The notes under the pieces were generated by a model that saw only the letters and a list, made by a program, of their open reading frames with translations, was not told the DNA's origin and did no database searches. Positions 48,920 to 57,947 of a DNA stretch of 64,000 nucleotides are shown here, in pieces. A program made the translations under genes and the position numbers. The stretch's first letter is position 1; each line of letters starts with the position of its first letter. The DNA comes from Streptacidiphilus sp. 4-A2 (GTDB taxonomy: Bacteria; Actinomycetota; Actinomycetes; Streptomycetales; Streptomycetaceae), in contig JAAFYY010000001.1 of the NCBI GenBank assembly GCA_014284505.1, forward strand, positions 930,001 through 994,000. The letters are read 5' to 3'.

Positions 48920-49916
48920 ATGTCCACCCCGGAACCCCGCACGGACGGACCCCTGGCCGCCGGACCTGCGAACGCCGAGCCCGGGCCCGCCGGGCGGCCG
49001 CGGGTCGGTGTCGGGCGGGGCAGCCACACCGTGCTGTCCGTCGCCGACGCGCCGCCGCCCACCGCCGCGCCGCACGGCGGCGCGCCCGGCTACGATCCGC
49101 GCCGCACCCTGCCGCTGCGGGTCGAGCTGCGGCGGCAGCTCGGGCGGCGGCGGACCCAGATCACCCTGGGGCTGCTGGTGGTGCTGCCGCTGCTGCTGGT
49201 GGCCGCCTACAAGCTGGGCGCCTCCCCCGGTCCGCGCGGCAGCAACCAGGTCACCCTGGCCGACTACGCGACGGTCGGCGCGGCCAATTTCACCCTGTTC
49301 ACCATCTTCGCCTCCTCCGGTTTCCTGCTGGTGATCGTGGTCGCGCTGTTCTGCGGGGACACCGTGGCCAGCGAGGCGAGCTGGTCCAGCCTGCGCTATC
49401 TGCTGCTGGCCCCGGTCGGACGGGCCCGGCTGCTGCGGCAGAAGCTCATCGTGGCGCTGGGCTGTCCGGCCTCGCGCTGGTGCTGCTGCCCGCCGTCTCG
49501 CTGGTCGCCGGGTGGGCCGCCTTCGGCTGGCATCCCGTCCAGTCGCCGACCGGGAGCGATCTGGGCACCGGCGCGGCGCTGCTGCGGCTGGCCCTGATCC
49601 TCGGCTATCTCGCGGTGAACCTGATGTTCGTCGCCGCGCTCGCATTCTGGGCCGGGGTGCGCACCGACGCACCGCTGGGCGCGGTCGGGGGGCGGTGCTG
49701 ATCGTCATCGTCTCCTCGATCCTGGACAATGTGACCGCCCTCGGCGGGCTGCGGGACTGGCTGCCGACGCACTACTCCGACGCCTGGCTGGACGCGCTGG
49801 ACCCGACCGTGCAGTGGGACTCGATGCTCCGCGGCGTGCTCTCCGCGATGGTCTACAGCACCGTGCTGTTCGTGCTGGCCTGGCGGCATTTCCTGGACAA
49901 GGACGTGGTCAGCTGA
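48920..49916 (+). CDS. ABC transporter permease (ABC-2 type), frameshifted
   Basis: ATG 48920 is ten bases after the stop of the fusion gene. A ~75-residue Pro/Ala-rich cytoplasmic lead precedes helices ITLGLLVVLPLLLVAAYKLG, NFTLFTIFASSGFLLVIVVALFCGD, LALVLLPAVSLVAGWAAFG, LALILGYLAVNLMFVAALAFWAGV, VLIVIVSSILDNVTAL and STVLFVLAWRHFLDKDVVS. GDTVASEASWSSLRYLLLAPVGRARLL is the conserved coupling segment of ABC-2 permeases. Breaks near 49460 and 49690. Corrected length is ~330 residues. It pairs with the fused ATPase to form an exporter. Confidence 0.85.
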
Positions 49917-49991
49917 CGCCGTCGGTACGGGTCGTCTCAGAGCTCGGACAGCCGGCCCGCCCCGCACGTCGGGGCTGTTAGGCTGCGCGAC

Positions 49992-50057
49992 ATGCAGCAC
50001 ACCGCCACCCTCGCCATGATGCGAATGATGCCCCGGAAACCGGAGGCGCTTCGCTAG
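49992..50057 (+). CDS. Met-rich leader peptide of an attenuator
   Basis: A 21-codon frame from ATG 49992 to TAG 50055 contains five Met codons, four of them clustered as MMRMM (50016-50030), followed by PRKPEALR. A TAGGCT -10 box (49979-49984) ends seven bases before the ATG, so the leader would be translated from a leaderless transcript. The frame ends inside a palindrome and is followed by an intrinsic terminator. Its design matches amino-acid-specific leader peptides used for transcription attenuation, here for methionine. It precedes a SAM-metabolising gene. Confidence 0.7.
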   Translation: MQHTATLAMMRMMPRKPEALR

Positions 50058-50115
50058 CGAAGCCGTGTGCGCGCACGACGCGACGGACCTCCGGAAACGG
50101 GGGTCCGTTTTTTGT
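50040..50115 (+). promoter_or_regulatory. Attenuator: alternative antiterminator and terminator hairpins
   Basis: CCGGAGG (50040-50046, inside the leader frame) is exactly complementary to CCTCCGG (50088-50094), which is the left arm of the terminator. A ribosome stalled on the Met cluster leaves 50040-50046 free to pair and disrupt the terminator; a ribosome reaching the stop codon covers it. Two further hairpins, CTTCGCTAGCGAAG (50049-50062) and GTGCGCGCAC (50067-50076), lie between. Confidence 0.65.
50084..50115 (+). terminator. Intrinsic terminator before the DUF62 gene
   Basis: CGGACCTCCG, loop GAAA, CGGGGGTCCG (ten pairs including one U-G) is followed directly by six T residues (50108-50113). 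It is one of the few T-tailed terminators in the window and lies upstream, not downstream, of a gene, as expected for an attenuator. Confidence 0.85.
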
Positions 50116-50195
50116 TTGCCCGGACCCCTCCGCAACCCGACTCTGCCTGCCCCGAACCACGCTCCTCCCCGCTCACCAGAAGGCGAATAACCCTC

Positions 50196-51059
50196 ATGAC
50201 CCAGCGACCGGTCATCTCCCTCACCGACTGCGCCGACCCCAACGCCCTGGCCCGCCAGTCCGCGCGGATCGCCGCGCTGTTCGGCTCCACCCCGAGCATC
50301 CTGCCGCTGACCGGGCCCGACCCGGAGGGCGTCGCCGCACTCACGCTGCTGGACCTGCTGCGCGCCACCGACCTGGTCGGCGGGCCGACGCAGCCCACCG
50401 TGGTGCTGGTCAACATCGCCCCCAGGGACGGCCACTGGCCCAACGGCGTGCCTTTCTGCTACTTCCGGCACGGCGGCCATCTGGTCATCAGCACGCTCAA
50501 CCCCCGGGTGCTGGCGCCGTTGCGGACCTGGTTCGGGCTGGAGGAGGTCCAGGTCACCGATGTGCGCGAGGTGGTGGAGGCCGCCGCCGAGCAGTGGGCC
50601 GAACTGGCGCCGGAGCAGGTCGAGGAGATCGTCCGGACCCAGTTCCGCAGCCTCTGGTACGTGCCGCTGCTGGCCCGCTGGCTGGTGGACGGCCGCCCGG
50701 TGCCCGCGCAGCCGCAGCCGGTGCCGGTCGCCGACCACGAGGCCGAGCCGGTGCGGGTCGCGGTGGTGGACAACTTCGGCAACTGCAAGCTCGACCGGCC
50801 CGCCGCCGCCGTGCTCGGCCGCACCGGACCGGACGGGTTGCGGCTGCGCCGCCGCCACGACGGCGGAGCGGTCCAGGTGCGCGGCTTCGACCGGCTGCCG
50901 GATGTGCCGCGCGGCGAACCGGGCATCACCACCGGCAGCTCCGGCGTCGGTTTCGCCGAGCTGGTGGTGCGTGGAGGCTCCGCCGCGGAGCTGTTCGGCC
51001 TGCGCGAGGGCGACCTGTTGCCGCAGCTCACCGCCCTGGCGTCTCACCAGCTGACATGA
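50196..51059 (+). CDS. SAM hydroxide adenosyltransferase-like protein (DUF62 family)
   Basis: ATG 50196 follows AGAAGGCG. The intact 287-residue protein has the two-domain layout of DUF62. The N-terminal domain runs from ISLTDCADPNALARQSARIAALFG to VVLVNIAPRDGHWPNGVPFCYFRHGGHLVISTLNPRVLAPL. A middle YVPLLARWLVDGRPVP is followed by the C-terminal barrel with the family mark VAVVDNFGNCKLD. DUF62 enzymes hydrolyse SAM to adenosine and methionine; halogenases of the same fold use chloride or fluoride. The N-terminal half is divergent, so activity is likely but not certain. The upstream Met-rich attenuator supports a link to methionine/SAM balance. Confidence 0.68.
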   Translation: MTQRPVISLTDCADPNALARQSARIAALFGSTPSILPLTGPDPEGVAALTLLDLLRATDLVGGPTQPTVVLVNIAPRDGHWPNGVPFCYFRHGGHLVISTLNPRVLAPLRTWFGLEEVQVTDVREVVEAAAEQWAELAPEQVEEIVRTQFRSLWYVPLLARWLVDGRPVPAQPQPVPVADHEAEPVRVAVVDNFGNCKLDRPAAAVLGRTGPDGLRLRRRHDGGAVQVRGFDRLPDVPRGEPGITTGSSGVGFAELVVRGGSAAELFGLREGDLLPQLTALASHQLT

Positions 51060-51092
51060 GACCTGGGCGTTACCGGATGGTGTCCGACCCGA

Positions 51093-51121
51093 TTGACACC
51101 GTGTGCGACCGGCCGGAATGC
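51093..51121 (+). promoter_or_regulatory. Candidate promoter of the amino-acid ABC transporter
   Basis: TTGACA (51093-51098), a 17-base spacer and GAATGC (51116-51121) lie 186 bases before GTG 51307. The -10 is weak. The remaining gap (51060-51306) shows no gene. Confidence 0.4.
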
Positions 51122-51306
51122 TGAAACGCATGTCCGGAGCCCCCAACCTGGTACGCCGCCGCCACGTCGACCACGCACGTTGCGCCGCCGATCTCTGTCG
51201 TTGAACGACCCTCACTCAGCTGGTCCTCTGAACCGTCGTTGAGCGCGCCGCCGTTCCGACTCCCTCCGTACCGTCCCTCCCGGACTCCACCGCAAAGGAA
51301 CCACCC

Positions 51307-52205
51307 GTGACCCGTGCCCGTATCGCCTTCGCCGCCGCCCTCGGGGCCGCCGTCGTGCTCACGGCCTCCGCGTGCGCACCGCAGACCGGCAGCACCACCG
51401 GCGCCACCTCCTCCGCCTCCGGCGGCACGGCCGGCACCGCCGCCGCCGCGACCTGCACGCCGAGCAACCCGAACCTGTACAAGTCCGGGCAGTTGACGGT
51501 CGCCACCGACTCCCCCGCCTACGCGCCGTGGTTCGACAACAACGACCCGGCGGACGGCAAGGGCTTCGAGAGCGCGGTGGCCTACGCGGTGGCCGCCAAG
51601 CTGGGCTTCAGCAAGAGCCAGGTGAAGTGGGTGGTCGAGCCCTTCGACAACTCCTATGCGCCGGGGGCGAAGGACTTCGACTTCGACATCAACGAGATCT
51701 CGGTCACCCCGCAGCGCGCCCAGGCGGTCGACTTCTCCACCGGCTACTACACCGCCGACCAGGGCGTGCTGGTGCTCAACAACTCCAAGTACGCCAAGGC
51801 CGGTTCGCTGGCCGCGCTCAAGGACGCCAAGATCGGCGTGCAGGTGGCCACCACCAGCTACCAGGCGGTCGAGGACGAGATCAAGCCGACCCACCAGCCG
51901 AGCGTCTTCAACACCACCAACGACGAGGTGAACGCCCTCCAGAACGGGCAGATCGACGCCATCGTCACCGACATGCCGACCGTGTTCTACCTGGCCAGCG
52001 CCGAGTTGACGCATGGTCAGATCCTGGGTGAGTTCAACTACGACAGCGGCACCCCGAGCAGTTCGGGCTGCTGCTGAAGAAGGGCAGCGGGCTCACCTCC
52101 TGCGTGAACCAGGCCATCGCCGGGCTCACGTCGGACGGCTCGCTGGCCAGGATCACCGAGCAGTGGCTCTCCGCCTCCGCCGACGTCCCGCACCTGAAGC
52201 AGTAG
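51307..52205 (+). CDS. Amino-acid ABC transporter, substrate-binding lipoprotein
   Basis: GTG 51307 behind AAAGGAA gives the signal TRARIAFAAALGAAVVLTASAC with lipid-modifiable Cys. A Ser/Thr/Gly linker precedes the family-3 binding fold: LTVATDSPAYAPWFDNNDPADGKGFESAVAYAVAAKLGF, DFDINEISVTPQRAQAVDFSTGYYTADQGVLVL, IGVQVATTSYQAVEDEI, QIDAIVTDMPTVFYLA. A break near 52055 leads to FGLLLKKGSGLTSCVNQAIAGLTSDGSLARITEQWL. Corrected length is ~299 residues. It delivers a polar amino acid to the permease encoded next, seven bases downstream. Confidence 0.92.
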
Positions 52206-52211
52206 TCCACC

Positions 52212-53125
52212 ATGGAACACGAGACCACGGCCGGGCTGGAACAGCAGGCCACCGGGAATGAACAGGCCACCGGGGAGCAGGACCACCGGCCCAGCGCCCG
52301 GCAGCAGGAGCGGCAGCGGTTCCGCCGCTCCCGCAAGCGGCGCGACACCTGGATCGCCGCGCTGTGCACGGCGGCGTTCCTGGTGGCGCTCTGCGCGGCC
52401 GTGGTCGCCTCGCCGGGCTGGTTCCGGGTGCACACCCTCTTCCTGAACTGGGGGGAGTTCCACAAGACCCTGCCCGCGATCCTGCACGGCTTCTGGCTGA
52501 ACATCCAGATGTTCCTGATCGCCGAGGTGCTGATCCTGGCCCTGGGCCTGCTGATCGCGCTGGTCCGGGTGACCAGGGCGCCCGGGTTGCAGCCGCTGCG
52601 GCTGGCCGCGACCGTCTATGTGGACGTGTTCCGCGGGGTGCCGACGCTGCTGCTGGTCTTCCTGATCGGCTACGGGCTGCCGGCGCTCCAGCTCCAGGGC
52701 ACGCCCTCGCAGCCCTGGGTGCTCGGGTGATCGCGCTGGTGCTCTCCTACGCGGCCTATGTGGCCGAGGTGTTCCGGGCGGGGCTCAACTCGGTGCACCC
52801 GGCGCAGCGCAACGCGGCACGGGCGCTGGGACTGAACGAGGCGCAGACCCTGCGGCATGTGATCCTGCCGCAGGCGGTCCGCAATGTGGTGCCGCCGCTG
52901 CTCAACGACTTCATCGCGCTGCAGAAGGACACCGCCCTGGTGGCCGTGCTGGGGCCGCTGGAGGCACTGCGGGTGGCCCAGATCAACGCGGACTACGACT
53001 TCAACTACACCCCCTACCTGGGGGCGGCGCTCCTGTTCATCGCGGTCACCATTCCGCTGACCAGGTACGCCGACCGGTTGCAGCGGCGGGCCGCGCAGCG
53101 GCAGCGGGCGGAGGCGGCACGATGA
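52212..53125 (+). CDS. Amino-acid ABC transporter permease (HisM/GlnP type), one frameshift
   Basis: A ~45-residue charged cytoplasmic N-terminus precedes helix WIAALCTAAFLVALCAAVVAS. The permease domain follows: GFWLNIQMFLIAEVLILALGLLIALVRV, VYVDVFRGVPTLLLVFLIGYGLPAL. After a break near 52725 comes the EAA-loop RAGLNSVHPAQRNAARALGLNEAQTLRHVILPQAVRNVVPPLLNDFIALQKDTALVAVLG. Length is ~304 residues. The stop overlaps the ATPase start (ATGA, 53122). Part of the SBP-permease-ATPase operon. Confidence 0.92.
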
Positions 53126-53861
53126 CCGAGGCACTGCTGCGGATCCGCGGCCTGCGCAAGCAGTACGGCTCGCGCCTGGTACTGCGTTCGATCGACCTCG
53201 ATGTCGCCGAGCACCAGGTGTCTGCCTGATCGGCGGCTCCGGCTCGGGCAAGTCGACCCTGCTGCGCTGCGTGGACCTGCTGGACGAGGTCGACGACGGC
53301 ACGGTGCACCTGGGCGACACCGAACTGACGGATCCCCGGCTGGACGCCAACACCGCCCGGCGCCGGATCGGCGTGGTGTTCCAGGCGTACAACCTGTTTC
53401 CGCACCTGAACGTGCTGGACAACATCACGCTCGCCCCGCGCCGGGTGCAGGGTGTGCCGCGCAAGCAGGCCGAGGAGTCCGCGCGGGAGCTGCTGGCCCG
53501 GCTCGGGCTGGCCGACAAGGCGCAGGACTTCCCGGACCGGCTCTCCGGCGGCCAGCAGCAGCGGGCGGCGATCGCCCGCGCCCTGGCCACCGAGCCGGAG
53601 CTGCTGCTCTTCGACGAGATCACCTCGGCGCTGGACCCGGAGCTGGTCGGCGAGGTGCTGGACGTGGTCACCGACCTCAAGCAGCGCGGGCTGACCATCC
53701 TGATGGCCACCCATGAGATGGGATTCGCCCGGCACGCCGCCGACCAGGTGTGCTTCCTGGAGGACGGGGTGATCCGCGAGCAGGGCAGCGCCGAGCAGGT
53801 GCTGAACGATCCGCAGCACAGCTCCACCCGGCGCTTCCTGTCCCGGGTGCTCGACCGCTAG
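53122..53861 (+). CDS. Amino-acid ABC transporter ATPase (GlnQ/HisP type), one frameshift
   Basis: ATG 53122 starts MTEALLRIRGLRKQYGSRLVLRSIDLDV. After a break near 53218 come Walker A IGGSGSGKSTLLRC, Q-loop GVVFQAYNLFPHLNV, signature LSGGQQQRAAIARAL, Walker B LLLFDEITSALDPEL and the His switch MATHEMGFARHAADQV. Length is ~246 residues, normal for polar amino acid ATPases. It energises the permease above. Confidence 0.94.
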
Positions 53862-53880
53862 CCAGCCCGGTCAGGGCTCA

Positions 53881-53928
53881 GGCGGTCGGGTTCAGGCGGT
53901 CGGGTTCAGGCGGTCGGGTTCAGGCGGT
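53881..53928. repeat. 14-base tandem repeat spanning the ATP-grasp stop codon
   Basis: GGCGGTCGGGTTCA is repeated three times (53881-53922) plus a partial copy. On the minus strand each copy reads ACCGCCTGA, so the ATP-grasp stop codon and its preceding codons are duplicated in tandem downstream of the gene. Confidence 0.85.
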
Positions 53929-54808
53929 CGCCGCGGTGAGAAAAGCCGCGGCGGCCGCCTGTGGCGCGTCCGGGCTCAGCGGCAGGAACAAGTTGGGCTC
54001 GACCAGTTCCAGTTCCATCAGCACCGGCTCGCCGCCGTCGCCGTCCACCATGTCCACCCGGGCGTACAGCAGCCGGTCCGGGCTCGGCACCGCGGCCAGG
54101 GCCTGCTCGGCCAGGGCCAGCTCCGCATCCGTGGGCGTCCACCGGCGGACCCCGGGTGGGCGGTCTTGCGCTCGTCGTAGCGGACGTCCGGGCCCAGCAC
54201 CGGCTCCTTGCGGATCGCGTGCAGCAGCCGGCCGCCGACAAAGACCAGGGCCCGTTCGCCGGTGGCGGCTATCCGGTCCATGTAGGGCTGGACCATCGCG
54301 GTCAGCCCCTCCGCGTGCATCAGCCGCAGCTGCTCCAGCGCCTGTCCGCGCTGCTCGGGGCGGTAGCGGGCGGCGTACCTGCCGCCGGCCCCCAGCACCG
54401 GCTTGACCACGAACTCCCGCTCCGCGGGCAGGTCCGCGGGCAGCCCGTCCGGCCCGCCGGGCGGCAGGTAGCGGGTGTGCACCACCGGGACTCCGAGCCG
54501 CGCCAGCTCGCCCAGGTAGTGCTTGTCCCCGCTCCAGCGCAGCACCGAGGGGCGTTGGCGAGCCGGGTGAGGGTGGCGCAGCGGTCGGCCCAGGCCATGA
54601 ACTCCTCGGAGCGCCAGGTGTAGTCCCAGGCCGAGCGGATCACCACCAGGTCGTAGCCGGACCAGTCCGCGCCGGGCTCGTCCCAGGCCACGGCCTCGGC
54701 CCGGGCACCTGCGGCGGTGAGCGCCGCCAGCAGCAGGGGCATGTCGTGGTCGGCGTTGACCTCCGGGCGCGGCCGGGTGGTCACCAGGGCGATCTTCTTC
54801 TGCGGCAC
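53920..54808 (-). CDS. ATP-grasp domain ligase, frameshifted
   Basis: GTG 54808 follows AGAGGAACCACC. The N-terminus PQKKIALVTTRPRPEVNADHDMPLLLAAL and DLVVIRSAWDYTWRSEEFMAWADR is the pre-ATP-grasp domain. After a break near 54555 the ATP-grasp fold shows SGDKHYLGELARLGVPVVHTRYL, FVVKPVLGAGGRYAARY (ATP-binding Lys) and VFVGGRLLHAIRK. After a break near 54150 it continues LLYARVDMVDGDGG and MELELVEPNLFL, the metal-binding E/N pair. Corrected length is ~295 residues. Such enzymes join a carboxylate to an amine or thiol via acyl phosphate; stand-alone copies in biosynthetic loci form amide bonds. Next to the adenylating enzyme and acyltransferase, a tailoring role is likely. Confidence 0.82.
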
Positions 54809-54934
54809 GGTGGTTCCTCTGTTTCGGAGTGCTTTCCGACGACGATTCTTCAACGGGAACCGTCCGGGCGACAGCGGACAACCAGCGAACCGGATGTTTC
54901 GTTCCGGTGCGATCGGGACGCACCGGAGCGGATC

Positions 54935-54970
54935 GGGATCCGAAACGGGATCGGAAACGGGATCGGAGTC
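54935..54970. repeat. 12-base tandem repeat in the gap after the PaaK-like gene
   Basis: GGGATCCGAAAC, GGGATCGGAAAC and GGGATCGGAGTC follow one another, then GGAGTCGGGTC. The 198-base gap between the PaaK-like stop and ATP-grasp start otherwise holds no gene. Confidence 0.8.
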
Positions 54971-55006
54971 GGAGTCGGGTCGCGGCGGATCGGCACCCGG
55001 CGGATT

Positions 55007-56099
55007 TCAGTACAGGCCTTCCGGGGCCGAACTGGTGGTCTGCAGCGGACGCACATTGGCGACCCCGTCACAGGGCCAGTCACCGCTGGGGTGGCGCAGC
55101 GCCTGGTCGCGTTCCAGCACATTGGGCAGGAACAGGTCCTGGTGCAGCACGGTCAGCCGCACCTGTCCCGGGGCGCCCGGTCCGACCACCGCGGACCAGT
55201 CCTCCTTGTCCACCACCGCCATGGTCACCTGCGGGTAGTTGGGCCCGTAGGAGATCAGCTCGGCGTCCCTGGCCACCTCCAGACAGGCCGCGTTGCCGAA
55301 GTGTTGCCGTAGGTCAGGCCGCAGATCCCGCCCTGGAGGGCGGCGCTGAAGCCCGGTACATGCCCGCGCTGATCTGGGTGCCGCTCAGCCGCACCCCCTC
55401 CAGCCCGGCGACCAGCTCCGGGAAGCGCTGCCGCAGCGCCTGGAACAGCGCCGGGGTGGTGTTCAGATAGTGCACCCGGCCCTGCCGCAGCACATCGGTG
55501 ATCTGCTCCAGCAGATGCCCGGTGTACTCGTCGACCTCGCCCAGCCGCCCGGCCCGGATCAGCCGCTTCACCCAGCGCGGGTCCATGTCGACGGCGTAGA
55601 CCTGACCCGCGTACAGCTCGGAGACCTCCCACAGCCCGTTGCCGATCAGGTGCGGGCCGGTCGGGGTGGCCTGGAGCCAGGTGCGGCCCGGCTGGAAGCC
55701 CTCGCGGGCGAAGGACCAAGCGCCGCCACAGCCCCCGGTGCAGCAGCATCTGCGGGTGTAGTGCACCCGGCAGGGGGTGCCGGTGGTGCCGCCGGTGTCC
55801 CAGACCCGGCCGGTGAGCGGGCGCGGGATGTCCTGCGGCACCATCTCCGCCGGATCCCGCCGGCGCAGGGTGTCCACCGGGAACGGGCCGAAGGCGGTGA
55901 GCTGCTCGTAGCGGGTGATGTCGCGCGGGTCGAAGTCCAGCTCCCGGGCGCGGCGCAGCCAGTAACGGCTGCCGGTCTCCGGGTGGAAGTGGCGCCGCAG
56001 CACGGTGCGGCACCACTGGTCCAGGTCGGTGTCCAGCCAGCGGGCGATCACGGCCTCGGCCTCCGCGGCGCCCGGTACGGGCGGAGCGGCGGCGGTCAT
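55007..56099 (-). CDS. PaaK-like acyl/aryl adenylating enzyme, frameshifted
   Basis: ATG 56099 overlaps the stop of the upstream acyltransferase gene (ATGA). After WYLRRARELDF-like residues the phosphate-binding loop is VWDTGGTTGTPCRVHYT, the P-loop of the AMP-binding superfamily. HYLNTTPALFQALRQRFPEL and GLEGVRLSGTQISAGMYR follow. After breaks near 55350 and 55300 it continues YGNTFGNAACLEV and VTMAVVDKEDW with VRLTVLHQDLFLPNVLERDQA. Length is ~364 residues, shorter than PaaK and lacking a clear C-terminal lid, like EhpF-type or LuxE-type proteins. It probably activates a carboxylic acid as an acyl-AMP. Confidence 0.78.
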
Positions 56100-57065
56100 C
56101 GCCCGGCCCGGCTGCCGGTGAGGTCGACGCCGAGGTCGTAGGCGGTGCTCAGGGCCTGCTGGATGTGCTCGGCTGGTCGATGTGGACGACCGGGAACGGG
56201 AAGGCGAGGATGCCCTCCGGGATCGCCGGGCCCATCACCAGGCCCAGCTCCACACCCTGCTGCCGCATCCCGGTGTACAGGTCGACCAGGCTGATCGGGT
56301 CGGTGGAGTTGCGCTGGAACAGGTCCCGCACATCCTCGGCGCTGGTCAGCACCTTCTGCTCCAGGCAGGAGAGCAGCGGCAGCTCCGGCGCGGAGAAGTC
56401 CATGGCGTCGATAGCGGGCGCCATGAAGTCGCGGAAGGGGCGGCGCAGCGGGGAGTGCACGGCGATGGTGCGCCCGGGCAGCGGCACCACGCTGCCGGGC
56501 GGGGACTCGGCGGCCAGCCGGTTCAGTGCCTCGGCGTGCCCGGCCAGCATCAGCAGCCGTTGCGAGCCGTCGGCGGTGGGTCCGAAGTCCCCGGCCAGAT
56601 GGACGCCGGGGTTGCCCTGGCCGGGGTGGGCGGGGCGGCCGGGGCCGGTGTCGCCGCCCGCGCCGAAGGCGATGGCTATGCCCTGTCCGGCCTCGCCCGG
56701 GGCGGGGTCGGGGGTGTGCCGGGCGTGGGCGAGCAGCTCGAACAGCTGCCTGCGCCCGACCGCCCCGGCCAGGCAGGCGGCGGCCATCGCGCCCAGGCTC
56801 AGGCCGCCGATGGCGCTGGCCGCAGCCCGTGCTCGGCGAGCACATCGTGCACGCCGACGGCGAGCGCCGCCTCGCGCACCGTGCCCGCGCTCTGCCGCTG
56901 CTCCTGGGCGGTCGGCAGTTCCTCCTCCAGAATCTGACCAACCGTCAGTCCGGTCCACTCCGAGACCTGCGCGTACCAGCGGCGGACCACCGGATACGCC
57001 TGGTACAGCTCCAGGCCGTGAGGTTCGGTGCCGACGCCGCCACCGAAGAGATAGCCCAAGGACAT
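56096..57065 (-). CDS. Discrete acyltransferase (FabD/PKS-AT fold), frameshifted
   Basis: ATG 57065 lies six bases after GGGAG and gives MSLGYLFGGGVGTEPHGLELYQAYPVVRRWYAQVSEWTGL, a FabD-like start. After a break near 56820 the active-site serine elbow is AISGLSLGAMAAACLAG (GLSLG instead of GHSxG). RTIAVHSPLRRPFRDFMAPAIDAM contains the catalytic His, and LSLVDLYTGMRQQGVELGLVMGP-like sequence ends the domain. A break near 56175 precedes ALSTAYDLGVDLTGSRAGR. Length is ~323 residues. It loads acyl groups onto a carrier protein, as in trans-AT systems, but no carrier protein or ketosynthase is in the window. The His-to-Leu change in the elbow hints at non-malonyl substrates. Confidence 0.82.
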
Positions 57066-57182
57066 TACGGCTCCCAACAGCTGATCCAGGGGAAGGGGTT
57101 ACTGCCGCCGCGGCTTCCGCCGGGGTTTCTGACGATGCCTCCGCCAGGGCCTCCGGCGGCACGTCCGCCCACGCGTCCGCTC

Positions 57183-57242
57183 GCACTTCCACACGCACTT
57201 CCAGGCGCACTTCCGCTTGGCCTTCAGCTTGCGCTTCCGCTG
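57183..57242. repeat. 12-base degenerate tandem repeat upstream of the acyltransferase gene
   Basis: Five 12-base units (GCACTTCCACAC, GCACTTCCAGGC, GCACTTCCGCTT, GGCCTTCAGCTT, GCGCTTCCGCTG) follow each other. On the minus strand one frame reads Glu/Arg/Ala four-residue repeats (AEVR, LEVR, VEVR). The 378-base gap 57066-57443 otherwise shows no convincing gene. Confidence 0.7.
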
Positions 57243-57443
57243 CGCGCACTTCAGCCGCGCAAGGCCGCCGACCGTCTCGCCACCGTACTACGCGGAACGC
57301 CGGCATGTCAGGACAAGAATAGGAAACTTCGTCATCGCACGTTCATGCAACAACAGTTGCGGCTCGCGCTATCGAGGCGATATCGGAAGCCGCGAGAATA
57401 CCCCGCCGCCATGGACGTTCCCGCCAATGGATTCGACGGCGGT

Positions 57444-57839
57444 CTACACACAGTCGGCCACCACTCTGGGCGGCCAGCTGCCGACCCCCAGCACTCCCAG
57501 CGAATAGGCCCGGGAGACCAGTGCGGCCCGGTTCGGCACTTGGAACTGACGGAGCATCAATCCAATGTGATACTCCACCCCCTGGCGGCTGAGATAGAGC
57601 GCGGCCGCCAGCTCGGCGGTGGAGCAGCCCGCGGCGACCCCCTCCAGGATGCAGGCGCCCAGCACGGTCAGACGCTCGGCGCAGGGCGCCGCCGCACCCT
57701 CCCCCGGGCGCTGCCGGGCTCCCCGCGCTCGCCCCCGACTCCCCGGCGCGGCGCCCGGCGCCGGGCGCCGCCGGTGGCCGCGCCCCGGTTCCGGCCCGGT
57801 GGCACAGCCCTCCTGCTCACCCGTGGAAGCCCGCCGCAC
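57444..57839 (-). CDS. Small LuxR-type HTH regulator
   Basis: The 131-residue frame has ~55 Arg/Ala/Gly-rich residues that may not be translated. A LuxR HTH follows: ERLTVLGACILEGVAAGCSTAELAAALYLSRQGVEYHIGLMLRQFQVPNRAALVSRAYSLGVL, ending WPPRVVADCV. The Q-G-V-E-Y-H-I recognition helix is typical of small orphan LuxR proteins in streptomycete biosynthetic clusters. There is no receiver or ATPase domain. The start could be further in. It lies between the acyltransferase and thioesterase genes on the same strand. Confidence 0.75.
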   Translation of the reverse strand: MRRASTGEQEGCATGPEPGRGHRRRPAPGAAPGSRGRARGARQRPGEGAAAPCAERLTVLGACILEGVAAGCSTAELAAALYLSRQGVEYHIGLMLRQFQVPNRAALVSRAYSLGVLGVGSWPPRVVADCV

Positions 57840-57947
57840 GGCCGGGGAGCCGGCGCCGCGGAACCGCGGCTCATCGCGCGCGTAACGGTTGCATCTGCTG
57901 CACCGCCTTCCCCTGAGGTGCGTGCGTGGTCCCGCCCGGGCGGTGGG

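Noticed and set aside
57070..57306. A Glu/Arg/Ala-repeat peptide encoded upstream of the acyltransferase
   Set aside because: The frame runs into the acyltransferase region in a different frame, lacks a ribosome site, and follows directly from the 12-base DNA repeat.
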